NCBI RefSeq assembly: GCF_013267355.1
Contig: NZ_CP053985.1
Coordinates: 3,968,001-4,032,000 of the forward strand
Length of the DNA: 64,000 nucleotides
Reading direction: 5' to 3'
DNA from: Achromobacter pestifer
GTDB lineage: Bacteria; Pseudomonadota; Gammaproteobacteria; Burkholderiales; Burkholderiaceae_B
Shown: in pieces, positions 15,839-24,434 of the stretch
Numbering within the stretch: the stretch's first letter is position 1
How the letters are laid out: every line of letters starts with the position of its first letter
Program-made: the position numbers and the translations under genes
Notes under the pieces: generated by a model
What the model saw: only the letters and a program-made list of their open reading frames with translations
What the model was told of the DNA's origin: nothing
Databases searched by the model: none

Positions 15839-17194
15839 TCAATCGCCGGGCACCAAGGCCATCAATGCCCTGACGGGCATCCGTTCCAGGCGCAAGGCCT
15901 GGGCGAAGAAGGCCTCCCCATCGGCGGGGCGCAGGCCGCCGTGCTGTAGGCAGTCGCGCCACTTTTCGCGCAACGCATCCTCGCTCAAGGGGAGATCGTT
16001 GGAGCCGCGCAGCTGGCGGACCTCCTTTTCCAAGATCTGGCCGCCGCGCAGGCGCACCAGCAGGCGATTCCAACGCGCGGTGGTGGGCTGCTCATCCTCA
16101 TGGCGCGTGATGCGCGGCATCAGGTCCTGGATGGCGGGTCTCTGCACGGCCTCGTCCTTGAAACTGGCGAAGTTGATCTTGCCGTCGAGCAGCGCGGCCG
16201 AGATCGCGTAAGGCATGCTGAACTTGGCCTCAAGGCCGGTGGCCGGACGGTCGTGGATGAGCGGAACCATGCCCCGATGGTTGGACACGATATGCACCGC
16301 TTCGACGTCTTGCGCAGTCAGGCCGTGTTCGCGCCTGAGATCCAGGATGCCATCCAGGCTGCGGTGCGTGGCATAGCACAAGGGATACTTCTTGATTTCG
16401 ATGCCGCTGCTGGCGAGTTCGGGCGGTTCAATGCCCAGGCCTGCCAGCACCGGAGCAAGCGGTTCGTGCTGGCCGTAAAGGCGCATGAAGCCCTGTGATC
16501 CATCCAGGGCGTCGATGGCGGCATCCATGCCCAGTTCGGCCAGCAGGGCGGCGCGCAGTCCGGACGCCGCGCAATGTCCGGCCTGGAAGGACTTTGCCAT
16601 GGTGCCGAAGTTGCCGCGCGTGCCCGCCGCCTGGCCCACGGCGATGCCGATGGCGTGCACGGTCTGCATTTCGCTCAAGCCAAGAAGACGGGCGCAAGCC
16701 ACCGCCGCCGCCACGGTGCCGAGCGTCGTGGTGGCATGCCAGCCTTTGGCGTAATGCTCATGCACCATGGCGCGTGCCAGCTTCACAAGGATCTCGAAGC
16801 CGACGACATAAGCGTCGACCAGCTGCGCGCCCGGCAGGTCGCGCGCCTGGGCCAGCGCCACCAGCGGCGGCAGCAGGGCTATGCTGGGATGGCCGCGCAG
16901 AGGCGAGCTGACGTCGTCGTAATCCAGGACGTGGCCCGCGACGCCGTTGTAGAAGGCGGCGGCTTGCGGCGGCAGCGGATCCCGCCTGCCCCAAGCCTGG
17001 GCGGTGGCTGTTGCGCCCGCGCCGGCTCCGTATTTCAGGGCGATGGCGGACACCGGCTCGAGGCGGCCGGCAACGGCAACGCCCACGGTATCGATCAGAG
17101 CCCGGGCTACCTCCAGCGAGAGGTGGGCATAGGTACCCGTCGCGGGGTGTGCCGTGGCATATCGGGCAATGGTGAGGGCGGCGGCAATCATCAA
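15839..17194 (-). CDS. MmgE/PrpD-family protein
   Basis: This 451-residue member of the 2-methylcitrate dehydratase family has the all-helical N-terminal domain (VLDYDDVSSPLRGHPSIALLPPLVAL carries the conserved D-D and GHP pattern) and the segment KSFQAGHCAASGLRAALLAELG. Family enzymes dehydrate hydroxy-tricarboxylates or isomerise related acids (PrpD, IdsE, cis-aconitate decarboxylase). It is the last gene of the minus-strand island operon, 36 bases after the Fe-ADH-like gene. No CoA substrate is expected, so it may act on a free acid released from the pathway. Confidence 0.87.
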   Translation of the reverse strand: MMIAAALTIARYATAHPATGTYAHLSLEVARALIDTVGVAVAGRLEPVSAIALKYGAGAGATATAQAWGRRDPLPPQAAAFYNGVAGHVLDYDDVSSPLRGHPSIALLPPLVALAQARDLPGAQLVDAYVVGFEILVKLARAMVHEHYAKGWHATTTLGTVAAAVACARLLGLSEMQTVHAIGIAVGQAAGTRGNFGTMAKSFQAGHCAASGLRAALLAELGMDAAIDALDGSQGFMRLYGQHEPLAPVLAGLGIEPPELASSGIEIKKYPLCYATHRSLDGILDLRREHGLTAQDVEAVHIVSNHRGMVPLIHDRPATGLEAKFSMPYAISAALLDGKINFASFKDEAVQRPAIQDLMPRITRHEDEQPTTARWNRLLVRLRGGQILEKEVRQLRGSNDLPLSEDALREKWRDCLQHGGLRPADGEAFFAQALRLERMPVRALMALVPGD

Positions 17195-17230
17195 GTTTCC
17201 TGAGTATGGGGGATCCTGGCCCCAGGGCGC

Positions 17231-18427
17231 TCAGAGCGCCTGGCGCAGCAGGTCGGCAAGGCGGTCCCGGTGCCGGGACAGCTCCCGCTCGCGGTCCGCA
17301 TTGAAGTTGAACATTGCGGCATCGATGACCGCGGCCATGCCGTCGGCCGGCACGGAGAGGTCGCTCAACCGCGCCGGCAAGCCCAGGGGCCGCAATAGTT
17401 CGTCGATGGCGGCCACGAGCCGTGAAGGATCGGCGACGGCCGATGCTGGCAGGCCGAGCATGGCGCTCATTTCCTGGACCGCCTCCGGACACAGATCGCC
17501 AAAGCAGAGGATGGCGGGGCCGGTCAGGATGGCATGGGTCGCGCCCTGGTCCAGATGGGCATAGCGGTTGAACAGCGCGGCGCCCAGTGCATAGACCACC
17601 CGCGCGATCCAGTGGGCGTCGAACGGACGGCCGCCGTCGTCTTCGTCACGGTTTTGCAGCAGCGCGGCGGCGCACATGTCCAGCCGGGCTTGGGCGTCGC
17701 GCGGGTCATGCAGCCGCGGCAGCGCCTGGCGGGCCAGCGCATAGGCGTGCAGCCGCGAGGCCTGCACCAAGGGGTTGGCGCCGCGGATCGCGCCCGCATT
17801 CATCAACGAGCGCCAGAAAACCGCGACGCCAGTGGACGCCGCCAGCGATGGCGGCGCGGTCAGCAGGGCCTCGCTGTCCCAGAAGATGGCGGCGGGACGG
17901 GTCTTGGGGTCGAAGAATTCCAGGCGCGCGCCGCCGTCGGCTGCCCGCAGGGCGGCGCCGGACCGGTTCTGGGCCGAAGTGGCCGCCGTCAGCACGTTAA
18001 TGAGCGGCAGCTTGGGCTTGAGCAGTCGCGGACTGACGGGAGGCATTCCCACGGCGTACTGCGTCGCCAGGCTGAGCGGATCGCCGGACTCCGCAAGCAG
18101 GATGGCGGCCACGCGCGCCGCCTTCAGCACGCTGCCGGCGCCCACGGCAATCAGCAGGTCCGCCTCGCTGGCGCGCGCGGCGTCCACAGCGGCCAGCACA
18201 TCCTGCAGCGGCGCATCCTTGCCGATGCGCGTGTAGGCGCCCGCGCAGGACGCGCCGAGCAACTCGCGCAGCCTGTGCAGCAAAGGGGTGCGCGTGGCCA
18301 CACTCTGGCCGCACAGGATGAAGGCGCGCCGCGCATTCAACCTGCCGAGCTCCCGAGGCAGGTGCTTGAGTGCATCGGCGCCCGCGTGCAAGCGCAATGA
18401 GTGGGAAATCGAGCTGTAGGAGTCCAT
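17231..18427 (-). CDS. Iron-containing alcohol dehydrogenase family protein lacking metal ligands
   Basis: This 398-residue protein has the family dehydroquinate-synthase-like fold: an NAD site (LIAVGAGSVLKAARVAAIL) and a helical C-terminal domain. All four iron ligand positions look substituted: Asp and His of the usual DALxHALE motif align with Ala202 and Arg206 (TGVAVFWR), and the two later histidines align with Tyr279 and Gln294 (VVYALGAAL, HLDQGATHA). Maleylacetate reductases in this family work without iron, so a metal-free reductase is possible. Start chosen at 18427; a longer form would overlap the upstream dehydrogenase. Sixth gene of the operon. Confidence 0.8.
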   Translation of the reverse strand: MDSYSSISHSLRLHAGADALKHLPRELGRLNARRAFILCGQSVATRTPLLHRLRELLGASCAGAYTRIGKDAPLQDVLAAVDAARASEADLLIAVGAGSVLKAARVAAILLAESGDPLSLATQYAVGMPPVSPRLLKPKLPLINVLTAATSAQNRSGAALRAADGGARLEFFDPKTRPAAIFWDSEALLTAPPSLAASTGVAVFWRSLMNAGAIRGANPLVQASRLHAYALARQALPRLHDPRDAQARLDMCAAALLQNRDEDDGGRPFDAHWIARVVYALGAALFNRYAHLDQGATHAILTGPAILCFGDLCPEAVQEMSAMLGLPASAVADPSRLVAAIDELLRPLGLPARLSDLSVPADGMAAVIDAAMFNFNADRERELSRHRDRLADLLRQAL

Positions 18428-18452
18428 GTCGATGTGGCTGTGGGCCAGGCCC

Positions 18453-19640
18453 TTACGCCGACGGCAGGCCGTTGCGCAGCAAGTCCCGCGCAATGATCCA
18501 GCGGTGCACTTCGCTGGGACCTTCGACGATGCGCATGACGCGGCACATGCGGGAGATGTACTCCAGCGGCAGTTCCTTGGACACGCCCATGCCGCCGAAA
18601 AGCTGGATGGCGCGGTCCACCACGCGCGTGATCATCTCCGTGCCCTGCACCTTGACCAGCGATCCATCGCGGCGCACGTCGGCATCGCCTTGATCCATTT
18701 TCCAGGCCATGCGATAGACCATCAGCCGCAGCATTTCGATTTCCTGGTAGCTGTCGGCGATCCACCACTGGACGGCCTGGCGGTCGGCCAGGGGGGCGCC
18801 GAACGTGTGGCGGGTATTGGCCTGCTCGATCATCATTTCCAGGCAGCGCGTTGCCAGGCCCAGGCAGCGCGAGGCGATTTCCAGGCGCCTCACGCCCAGG
18901 CGCTTGGAAATCGGCGCGAAGCCGCCACCTACTTCGCCCAGCACCTGGCTGTCGTCGAGTTCGACGTTGTCGAGCACCACTTCATAAGGATGGTATTCGC
19001 CGATCATCGGAAACGAGGTCGGGATGGTCAGCCCCGGCGTGCCCTTGTCGACCAGGAAGGCGGTGTAGGCGCCGCTCTTGCCCGCGGCGGGATCCGTCAA
19101 CGCCATCACGATCATGAAGTCTGAACGGCGCGCGTTGCTGATCCACAGCTTGGTGCCGTTGAGCAGCCACTTGCCGTTCTTGCGTTCCGCCCGCGTCTTG
19201 ATGGCGGCGGCGTCCGATCCGGCGCCCGGCTCGGACAGGGCCAGGCAGCTTTTCTTTTCGCCGCGGGAATAGGGCAGCAGGTAGCGGTCGACCTGATCGC
19301 CCCGGCACAGTTCCTTGAGCAGGAAGAGATTGGGGCTTTCAGGGGGAAGGACGAAAGGCACGACGCTGTGCTTGAGCTGCTCCACGACCAGGCACTTGGT
19401 CAGCATGCCCAGGTCCTGGCCGCCAAATTCCTCGGGGACGTCGATGCCCCACAGGCCGATGCTTCTGGCCTTGTCCTGCAAGGTGGCCTCGAGCTCCGGC
19501 GGAATGATGGGGGTATCGCTGAAGCCGCGTTCGGATTCGCGGCGGATGATCAAGGCTTCGTGCGGAATCAGTTCTTCCTTGACGAAGCGGGCGACGGTGT
19601 CCCGTACCATGCGGGACTCTTCGGGCAACTCGAAATCCAT
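18453..19640 (-). CDS. Acyl-CoA dehydrogenase (395 aa), homomeric type
   Basis: Complete acyl-CoA dehydrogenase with the FAD/acyl signature CLALSEPGAGSDAAAIKT, LNGTKLWISNA, and RHTFGAPLADRQAVQW. The C-terminal RIVEGPSEVHRW keeps the classical catalytic Glu (VEGP), unlike the two pairs elsewhere in the window, so it should be active alone. ATG 19640 has RBS AAGGAAC. It lies 64 bases after the crotonase gene in the IclR-island operon and would supply the enoyl-CoA that the crotonase hydrates. Confidence 0.9.
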   Translation of the reverse strand: MDFELPEESRMVRDTVARFVKEELIPHEALIIRRESERGFSDTPIIPPELEATLQDKARSIGLWGIDVPEEFGGQDLGMLTKCLVVEQLKHSVVPFVLPPESPNLFLLKELCRGDQVDRYLLPYSRGEKKSCLALSEPGAGSDAAAIKTRAERKNGKWLLNGTKLWISNARRSDFMIVMALTDPAAGKSGAYTAFLVDKGTPGLTIPTSFPMIGEYHPYEVVLDNVELDDSQVLGEVGGGFAPISKRLGVRRLEIASRCLGLATRCLEMMIEQANTRHTFGAPLADRQAVQWWIADSYQEIEMLRLMVYRMAWKMDQGDADVRRDGSLVKVQGTEMITRVVDRAIQLFGGMGVSKELPLEYISRMCRVMRIVEGPSEVHRWIIARDLLRNGLPSA

Positions 19641-19704
19641 GCGGGTTCCTTTTCTCGTGTTTCGGCGCGGCGCCGGCGGCGCGCGCATGATGAATGGCTG
19701 GGGT

Positions 19705-20481
19705 TCAGCGGCCGCGATAGACGGGCGAGCGCTTTTCCTGGAAGGCCTTGCGGCCTTCTATCCGGTCTTCGGTGTCGCGCAACAGTCCGAACACATAGCG
19801 CTCGGCGTCGATGGCCGCGGGCAGCGGCATGTCCAGGCCGCTATGGACCAGGCGCTTGATGGCGCGCACCGACAAGGGCGCATTGCCCGCGATGCGCGCG
19901 GCAATTGCCAGTGCCGCGGGCAGCAGCTCGGCCTGCGGCACCACCTTGCTGACCAGACCGATGCGCAGCGCCTCGGCCGCGTCGACACGGTCGCCGGTCA
20001 GCAGCATGAGCATGGCGTTGGAGGTGCCGATGGCACGCGGCAGGCGCTGCGTGCCGCCGGCGCCCGGAATGCTGCCCAGCCGGACTTCGGACAGGGCGAA
20101 CTGCGCGTTCTCGGAGGCGATGCGGATATCGCAAGCCAGGGCCAATTCCAGGCCGCCGCCCATGGCATAACCGTTGATTGCGCAAATGAGCGGCTTGTCT
20201 GTGTCCAGGTCTGCCAACAAGTGGTCGGAGCTGGCCTGCCCGAAACTCTGCTGCGCGAAGCTCTCCTTCGGCGGCATGGTCTTCTTCAGGTCGGAGCCAG
20301 TGCAGAAGGCTTTCTCGCCGGCGCCGGTCAGCACCGCCACGCGGATGTTGTCGTCTTCCTTGATCCGGCGCCAGGCGCCACGCAATTCCGCGCGCGTTTC
20401 GGGGTCGATGCTGTTCAGGGCTTCGGGCCGGTTCAGCGTGATGGTCGCCACGTGGTTCGCGACGTCTATGAGTAGTGCCAT
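19705..20481 (-). CDS. Enoyl-CoA hydratase/isomerase (crotonase) family protein
   Basis: This 258-residue crotonase has the oxyanion-hole segments INGYAMGGGLELALACDIR and LSEVRLGSIPGAGGTQRLPR. The first catalytic Glu (SEVRLG) is present, but the second, found in AMEM of true hydratases, is Leu here (NAMLMLLTGDRV), so isomerase, hydrolase or other crotonase chemistry is possible. ATG 20481 has RBS CAGGAGAG. It sits between a CaiB CoA-transferase and an acyl-CoA dehydrogenase gene in the same operon. Confidence 0.88.
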   Translation of the reverse strand: MALLIDVANHVATITLNRPEALNSIDPETRAELRGAWRRIKEDDNIRVAVLTGAGEKAFCTGSDLKKTMPPKESFAQQSFGQASSDHLLADLDTDKPLICAINGYAMGGGLELALACDIRIASENAQFALSEVRLGSIPGAGGTQRLPRAIGTSNAMLMLLTGDRVDAAEALRIGLVSKVVPQAELLPAALAIAARIAGNAPLSVRAIKRLVHSGLDMPLPAAIDAERYVFGLLRDTEDRIEGRKAFQEKRSPVYRGR

Positions 20482-20515
20482 GTCGGCTCTCCTGCAGGTT
20501 CGGGTAGGGATCGCG

Positions 20516-21724
20516 TCAGGCGAGTACGCCGTCACGGGTCAGTTGATCGATAGCCGGGTCGTCCAGGCCGAGCAGCTCGCGGCACACTTCCCGGGTGTGC
20601 TGTCCCAGCAGCGGCGCGGGTGAGGTCGGCGTAGAGCAGGCCTGGGAATAGCGGTAGGGCGCGCTGTTGTAGGTGCTGGGGCCGACTTCGGGGTGATCCA
20701 GCGTGACCCAGTGGCCGCGCGCCGCCAGTTGCGGATCCCGCTCCAGGACGTCGCGCGCGTCTTGGACCATGCCCGCGGCGATGCCGCGAGCCTGCAGGAC
20801 CGCGGCCAGATCGCAGGCATCCCAAGCGCAGGTGGCAACCTGGATCGCGGCATCGATGGCGTCATGTTCGGCAAGCCGTCCGGGCAACCCGTTCCATTGG
20901 GGCGGCGCTTGCAGGCGCAAGGCGTCCGCCAAGGCCAGCCATTGTTCATCGGAGCAGACGCTCAGGGCGATCCAGCGGTCCGCGCCCGCACAGCGGTAAA
21001 CGCCCTGGGGCGCGCGTTCGGGATGCCGATTGCCTCGCCGCGTTTGCACGACGCCATTGGCGAAGTAGTCCATCAGGTCTGGGCCCATCATGGATTGGGT
21101 GGACTCTACTTGCGCCAGGTCGATGAACTGTCCCTGGCCCGTGCGCCGCTGGTGCCGCAGCGCCGCGAGTATGGCGAAAGCCGTATGCCCGGGATTGGGG
21201 ATGTGGTCGGGGTAGTTGGTGCCAGTCCCCGCAGGTTCGCGGCCGGGCAAGCCGGTCATGTGCAGCAGGCCCGTTACAGCCGCAATGGTCAGGCCGTAGC
21301 CAAGCGCATTCTTGTCGGGGCCTTCGGCGCCCTGCACGGACATGGATGCATAGACCAGGCTGGGATTCACGTTGCGCAAAGCCTCGTAGCCGAGGCCGAG
21401 CTTGTCCATGACGCCGGGCGTGAAGTTGTTCGTGACCAGGTGCGCATCGGCCGCGAGGCGCTTGGCCAAGGCCAGGCCCTCCGGGTGCTTGGCGTTCAGC
21501 GTGATGCTGCGCTTGCTGGAGTTGCGGTCGGCGAAGTAGCCGCTGCGGTTGACGCCTGATATGCCGTCCTTGAACGGCTTGGTGAGACGCAGGGTATCGA
21601 GCCGGGCCGCGGTCTCGATCTTGATGACGTCGGCGCCCAGGTCAGCCAGGATCTTGGTGGTGTAGGAGCCCGCTCCGATCCAGGAGAAATCGATGACCCG
21701 GACGTCCTTCAACAAGCGCTTCAT
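20516..21724 (-). CDS. CaiB/BaiF family (class III) CoA-transferase, 402 aa
   Basis: The family N-terminus (VRVIDFSWIGAGSYTTKILADLGADVIKIE) is clear, with KRSITLNAKHPEG and GYGLTIAAVTGLLHMTG. The catalytic Asp that forms the aspartyl-CoA thioester is probably the one in YPDHIPNPGHTAFAI. Its ATG overlaps the stop of the next upstream CaiB gene by 4 bases, so the two are translationally coupled and may form a hetero-oligomer. Role: activating the imported carboxylate by CoA transfer. Confidence 0.9.
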   Translation of the reverse strand: MKRLLKDVRVIDFSWIGAGSYTTKILADLGADVIKIETAARLDTLRLTKPFKDGISGVNRSGYFADRNSSKRSITLNAKHPEGLALAKRLAADAHLVTNNFTPGVMDKLGLGYEALRNVNPSLVYASMSVQGAEGPDKNALGYGLTIAAVTGLLHMTGLPGREPAGTGTNYPDHIPNPGHTAFAILAALRHQRRTGQGQFIDLAQVESTQSMMGPDLMDYFANGVVQTRRGNRHPERAPQGVYRCAGADRWIALSVCSDEQWLALADALRLQAPPQWNGLPGRLAEHDAIDAAIQVATCAWDACDLAAVLQARGIAAGMVQDARDVLERDPQLAARGHWVTLDHPEVGPSTYNSAPYRYSQACSTPTSPAPLLGQHTREVCRELLGLDDPAIDQLTRDGVLA

Positions 21725-22968
21725 TGCACAACCCCCTGAGCGATAAGCTGTTCTTGCTCGGCGGCCGCCAGGCCTGCTCGCGACAGGATTTCGCGCGTGT
21801 GTTCTCCCAGGCCGGGCGCGCGGCGATACAGCCGCCATGGCGTTTCACTCAGCAGATAGGGCGCGCCGGGCATGCGCAGCGGGGTGCCGTCGACGCCAGC
21901 CACGTCCTCGAAATAGTTTCGGTACTCGCGCTGGACGTTGCCCGCGATGTCGCTCGCGTCGCAGATGGGCGCGATTGGAATGCGGTGCTCGCGGCCCATC
22001 CGTTCCAGTTGCGCCTTGCTGCGGGTCCGCACATAGGGCGTGAACACCTGGTCGAAAATCGACTTGGCCTCGTCCGTGGCCAGGAATGCCTGATCGGTCC
22101 AGCGCGCCTCGCGGAACTGCTTGGAGCCAGCCACGCCTTCGCCGATCAGCCATTCGGTGGTGACAGACCAGAACCGGTTGCTGCCGATGCCGCCCGCCAT
22201 CATGTAGACATAGCCGTCGGCGCAGGCGAACGCGCCCGTTCCCGCCAGGCGTTGCGTGCCGGCATTGCGCTTGCGCACGGTGCCTTCCAGGTCGTAGAAC
22301 TGCACGGCGTTTTCCATGCCGAGCACCACGCATTCCTGCATCGATACGTCGACATGCTGCCCGCTGCCGCCATTCTCCGCGTCATGCAGGGCAGCCATCG
22401 AAGCGACGGCGGCAAACAGGTTGGCCGCGCCGACAGCCTGCTCGCCGCAGGCCACCATGGGCGCGGTGTCGGGATAGCCGGCCAGGTACAGCATGCCGCC
22501 CATGGCCATGGCCGTGAGATCGGTCGCCTGCCAGTGCGCATACGGCCCATCCTGTCCGAAGGCGGTAATGCTGGCCATCACCAGACCGGTACGTTCGCGG
22601 GCCAAGGATGCATGGTCCAGGCCGCGGCGCTGCATGACGCCAGGCTGCTCGCTTTCGATGACGAGGTGGCTGATGCCGGCAAGCCTGCGGAAGACGGCCT
22701 GGCCGCTGGCCGAATCCAGGTCAATGGCGATGCTGCGCTTGCTGGTGTTCTGGTATTGGAAGGTGAGGCTGGCGTCGGGCTGTCCCTGCCTGCCAGTCAC
22801 ATAGGGGCCTGTCCGCCGGGTAGGCGCGCCAGTCAAGGGTTCGACCAGGATCACGTCGGCGCCCATGTCGGCGTATAGCTTGCCGCAGTAGTTGCCCAGC
22901 GGGCCCGCAAGGTCGAGCACGGCCAGGCCTGCCAGCGCGGCCGGGTTTGAAGCGTTTGATATAGGCAT
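21721..22968 (-). CDS. CaiB/BaiF family CoA-transferase-like protein, 415 aa, catalytic Asp replaced
   Basis: CoA-transferase family III fold: AVLDLAGPLGNYCGKLYADM, TSKRSIAIDLDSASG, TAFGQDGPYAHWQATDL, and the dimer-swap C-terminus LGEHTREILSRAGL. At the place of the catalytic Asp (usually GD..AG) the sequence is ACGEQAVGAAN, so Glu or Gln replaces Asp. With the coupled 402-residue gene next to it carrying an apparent Asp, this may be a non-catalytic partner of a heteromeric CoA-transferase. It lies 85 bases downstream of the Bug receptor gene. Confidence 0.87.
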   Translation of the reverse strand: MPISNASNPAALAGLAVLDLAGPLGNYCGKLYADMGADVILVEPLTGAPTRRTGPYVTGRQGQPDASLTFQYQNTSKRSIAIDLDSASGQAVFRRLAGISHLVIESEQPGVMQRRGLDHASLARERTGLVMASITAFGQDGPYAHWQATDLTAMAMGGMLYLAGYPDTAPMVACGEQAVGAANLFAAVASMAALHDAENGGSGQHVDVSMQECVVLGMENAVQFYDLEGTVRKRNAGTQRLAGTGAFACADGYVYMMAGGIGSNRFWSVTTEWLIGEGVAGSKQFREARWTDQAFLATDEAKSIFDQVFTPYVRTRSKAQLERMGREHRIPIAPICDASDIAGNVQREYRNYFEDVAGVDGTPLRMPGAPYLLSETPWRLYRRAPGLGEHTREILSRAGLAAAEQEQLIAQGVVQ

Positions 22969-23053
22969 GAAACAACCAACAGGATGGCGCCCGCCGAGGA
23001 GTGGTTCGGGCGCGGTCTACAAGGAAGCGGATGCGCGTCCGCTCCGGAATGCG

Positions 23054-24043
23054 TCATTGCTGCTGATAGACGCCAGCCTTCTTGGCGAGCTCGCGCCATT
23101 TCGGGATGTTGAGCTCGACGCTCTTCTGCATGGCTTCGGGGCTGCTGGCGACGATGGTATAGCCCTGGGCTTCCAGGCTCGCGCGATGTTGCTGCAATGC
23201 CTTCACGATGGCGGCGTTGAGCGTCTTGACCACGGCGGGGTCGGCCTGCGCCGGCATGTTGAAGCCGTACCAGGTGTCGGAGTCGTAGCCCTTGAGCCCG
23301 ATCTCGTCGAAAGTACGGACCTCGGGCAGGATGTCGCTGCGCTTCGGACTGCCTATGCCGAGCAGGCGCAGCTTGCCTTTTTCGGTCAGCTCCTTGGCGG
23401 AGGCGGTCTGCACGAACATCATGTCGATATGGCCGCCCAGCAAGTCGACCATGGCGGGGGCGCCGCCGCGGTAGGGAACGTGCGTGATCTTCACGTCGGC
23501 CAGGTCCGCGAGCAGCGCGCCGGCCATATGCTGTGAGCTGCCCACGCCCGCGGAGCCATAGCTCAACTTGCCGGGATAGTCGCGGGCATAGGCGATCAGG
23601 TCTTCCGCCGTCTTGAAGGGCGAGTCCAGCGTCACCGCCAGCACCAGCGGCACGGCGACCGCCACCGACAAGGGGCTGAAGTCCTTCAGCGGGTCATAGG
23701 CCAGCGTCTGGTACATGGCGGGGTTGACCGAGAGGATGCCGTCCGTCGTCAACATGAAGGTGTAGCCATCGGGCTTTTGCCGCTTGACGAAATCGGCCGC
23801 CAGCACGCCGCCGGAGCCGGCCTTGTTTTCGACCACGACCGGCTGCTTGAGCGTTTCCGACATTTCCTTGCCGACGACCCGCGCCAACGCATCGGTGCTG
23901 GCGCCGGCGGCGTAGGGAACGATCAGCTTGATCGGGCCGGAGGGATAGGCCTCCGAGGCGTGAGCGGCCCACGCCGTCGAGGCCATGACCGCGCATAACG
24001 CAATGCGCGCATGCATCTTGTGAATAAACCCTTGTGGCAACAC
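23054..24043 (-). CDS. Bug-family (TctC) periplasmic substrate-binding protein, island 2
   Basis: This 329-residue receptor has a signal peptide (ARIALCAVMASTAWAAHASE). Bug marks are YPSGPIKLIVPYAAGASTD, VVVENKAGSGGVLAADFV, KPDGYTFMLTTDG and HVPYRGGAPAMVDLLGG. Bug proteins bind carboxylates for TctAB-type carriers or for signalling; no tctA/tctB gene is in the window. The GTG start at 24043 is supported by AGGAGA eight bases upstream; an ATG nine codons on is possible. First gene of the seven-gene minus-strand operon, with a putative IclR box about 145 bases upstream. Confidence 0.93.
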   Translation of the reverse strand: MLPQGFIHKMHARIALCAVMASTAWAAHASEAYPSGPIKLIVPYAAGASTDALARVVGKEMSETLKQPVVVENKAGSGGVLAADFVKRQKPDGYTFMLTTDGILSVNPAMYQTLAYDPLKDFSPLSVAVAVPLVLAVTLDSPFKTAEDLIAYARDYPGKLSYGSAGVGSSQHMAGALLADLADVKITHVPYRGGAPAMVDLLGGHIDMMFVQTASAKELTEKGKLRLLGIGSPKRSDILPEVRTFDEIGLKGYDSDTWYGFNMPAQADPAVVKTLNAAIVKALQQHRASLEAQGYTIVASSPEAMQKSVELNIPKWRELAKKAGVYQQQ

Positions 24044-24434
24044 CGCCGTCTCCTAAATTGGTTTTCGAGTGCCGGACGGTTGTGCGGGCGTCCATCCAGG
24101 CCGGCTCCGAGCACGCCAGGGCGGGACGCACGGGCGTGCTGCAGCCAACAAATGGTATGGGCGCCGGTAAACTCAGGTCAATGAGATAGGTCCATATATT
24201 GAGATATGTGATGCCGGAAAATGTAGCGGCGAGTTGCTCGGATTGGAAATGACGGTCGATTTCCGCGATCCTATTGACACTTAATAGAATCGGAATTTTG
24301 CTGAAATGATGGGAGGCGGTGTTCGAACGGAGCGTACTTCATCGAAGCGGCTTGTTTGAATTTAAGTCCATTATTTGGACTTTTTGAAGTGTGTCCTTGA
24401 GATAAAGATGTGGCACGGCGATGGGCTGATCTGT
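24044..24434. other. Intergenic region between Bug receptor and oxygenase gene; AT-rich
   Basis: About 390 bases without a supportable gene, much less GC-rich than the surroundings between 24180 and 24420. It holds putative IclR box C (24186-24203), an isolated TTGACA (24274-24279) with no good partner hexamer or downstream plus-strand gene, and a hairpin AAGTCCA-TTATT-TGGACTT (24364-24382) running into TTTTT on the plus strand. The Bug promoter must lie in its left part. Confidence 0.45.
24186..24203 (+). promoter_or_regulatory. Putative IclR operator, box C
   Basis: ATAGGTCCATATATTGAG, matching box A (minus strand, 14083-14100) at 14 of 18 positions. It lies upstream of the Bug receptor that heads the seven-gene operon, at the opposite end of the island from the IclR gene. 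Confidence 0.5.

Noticed and set aside
24274..24279. TTGACA as a promoter for a protein gene
   Set aside because: No convincing -10 hexamer at 17 bases and no plus-strand gene downstream; kept only as part of the small-RNA speculation.
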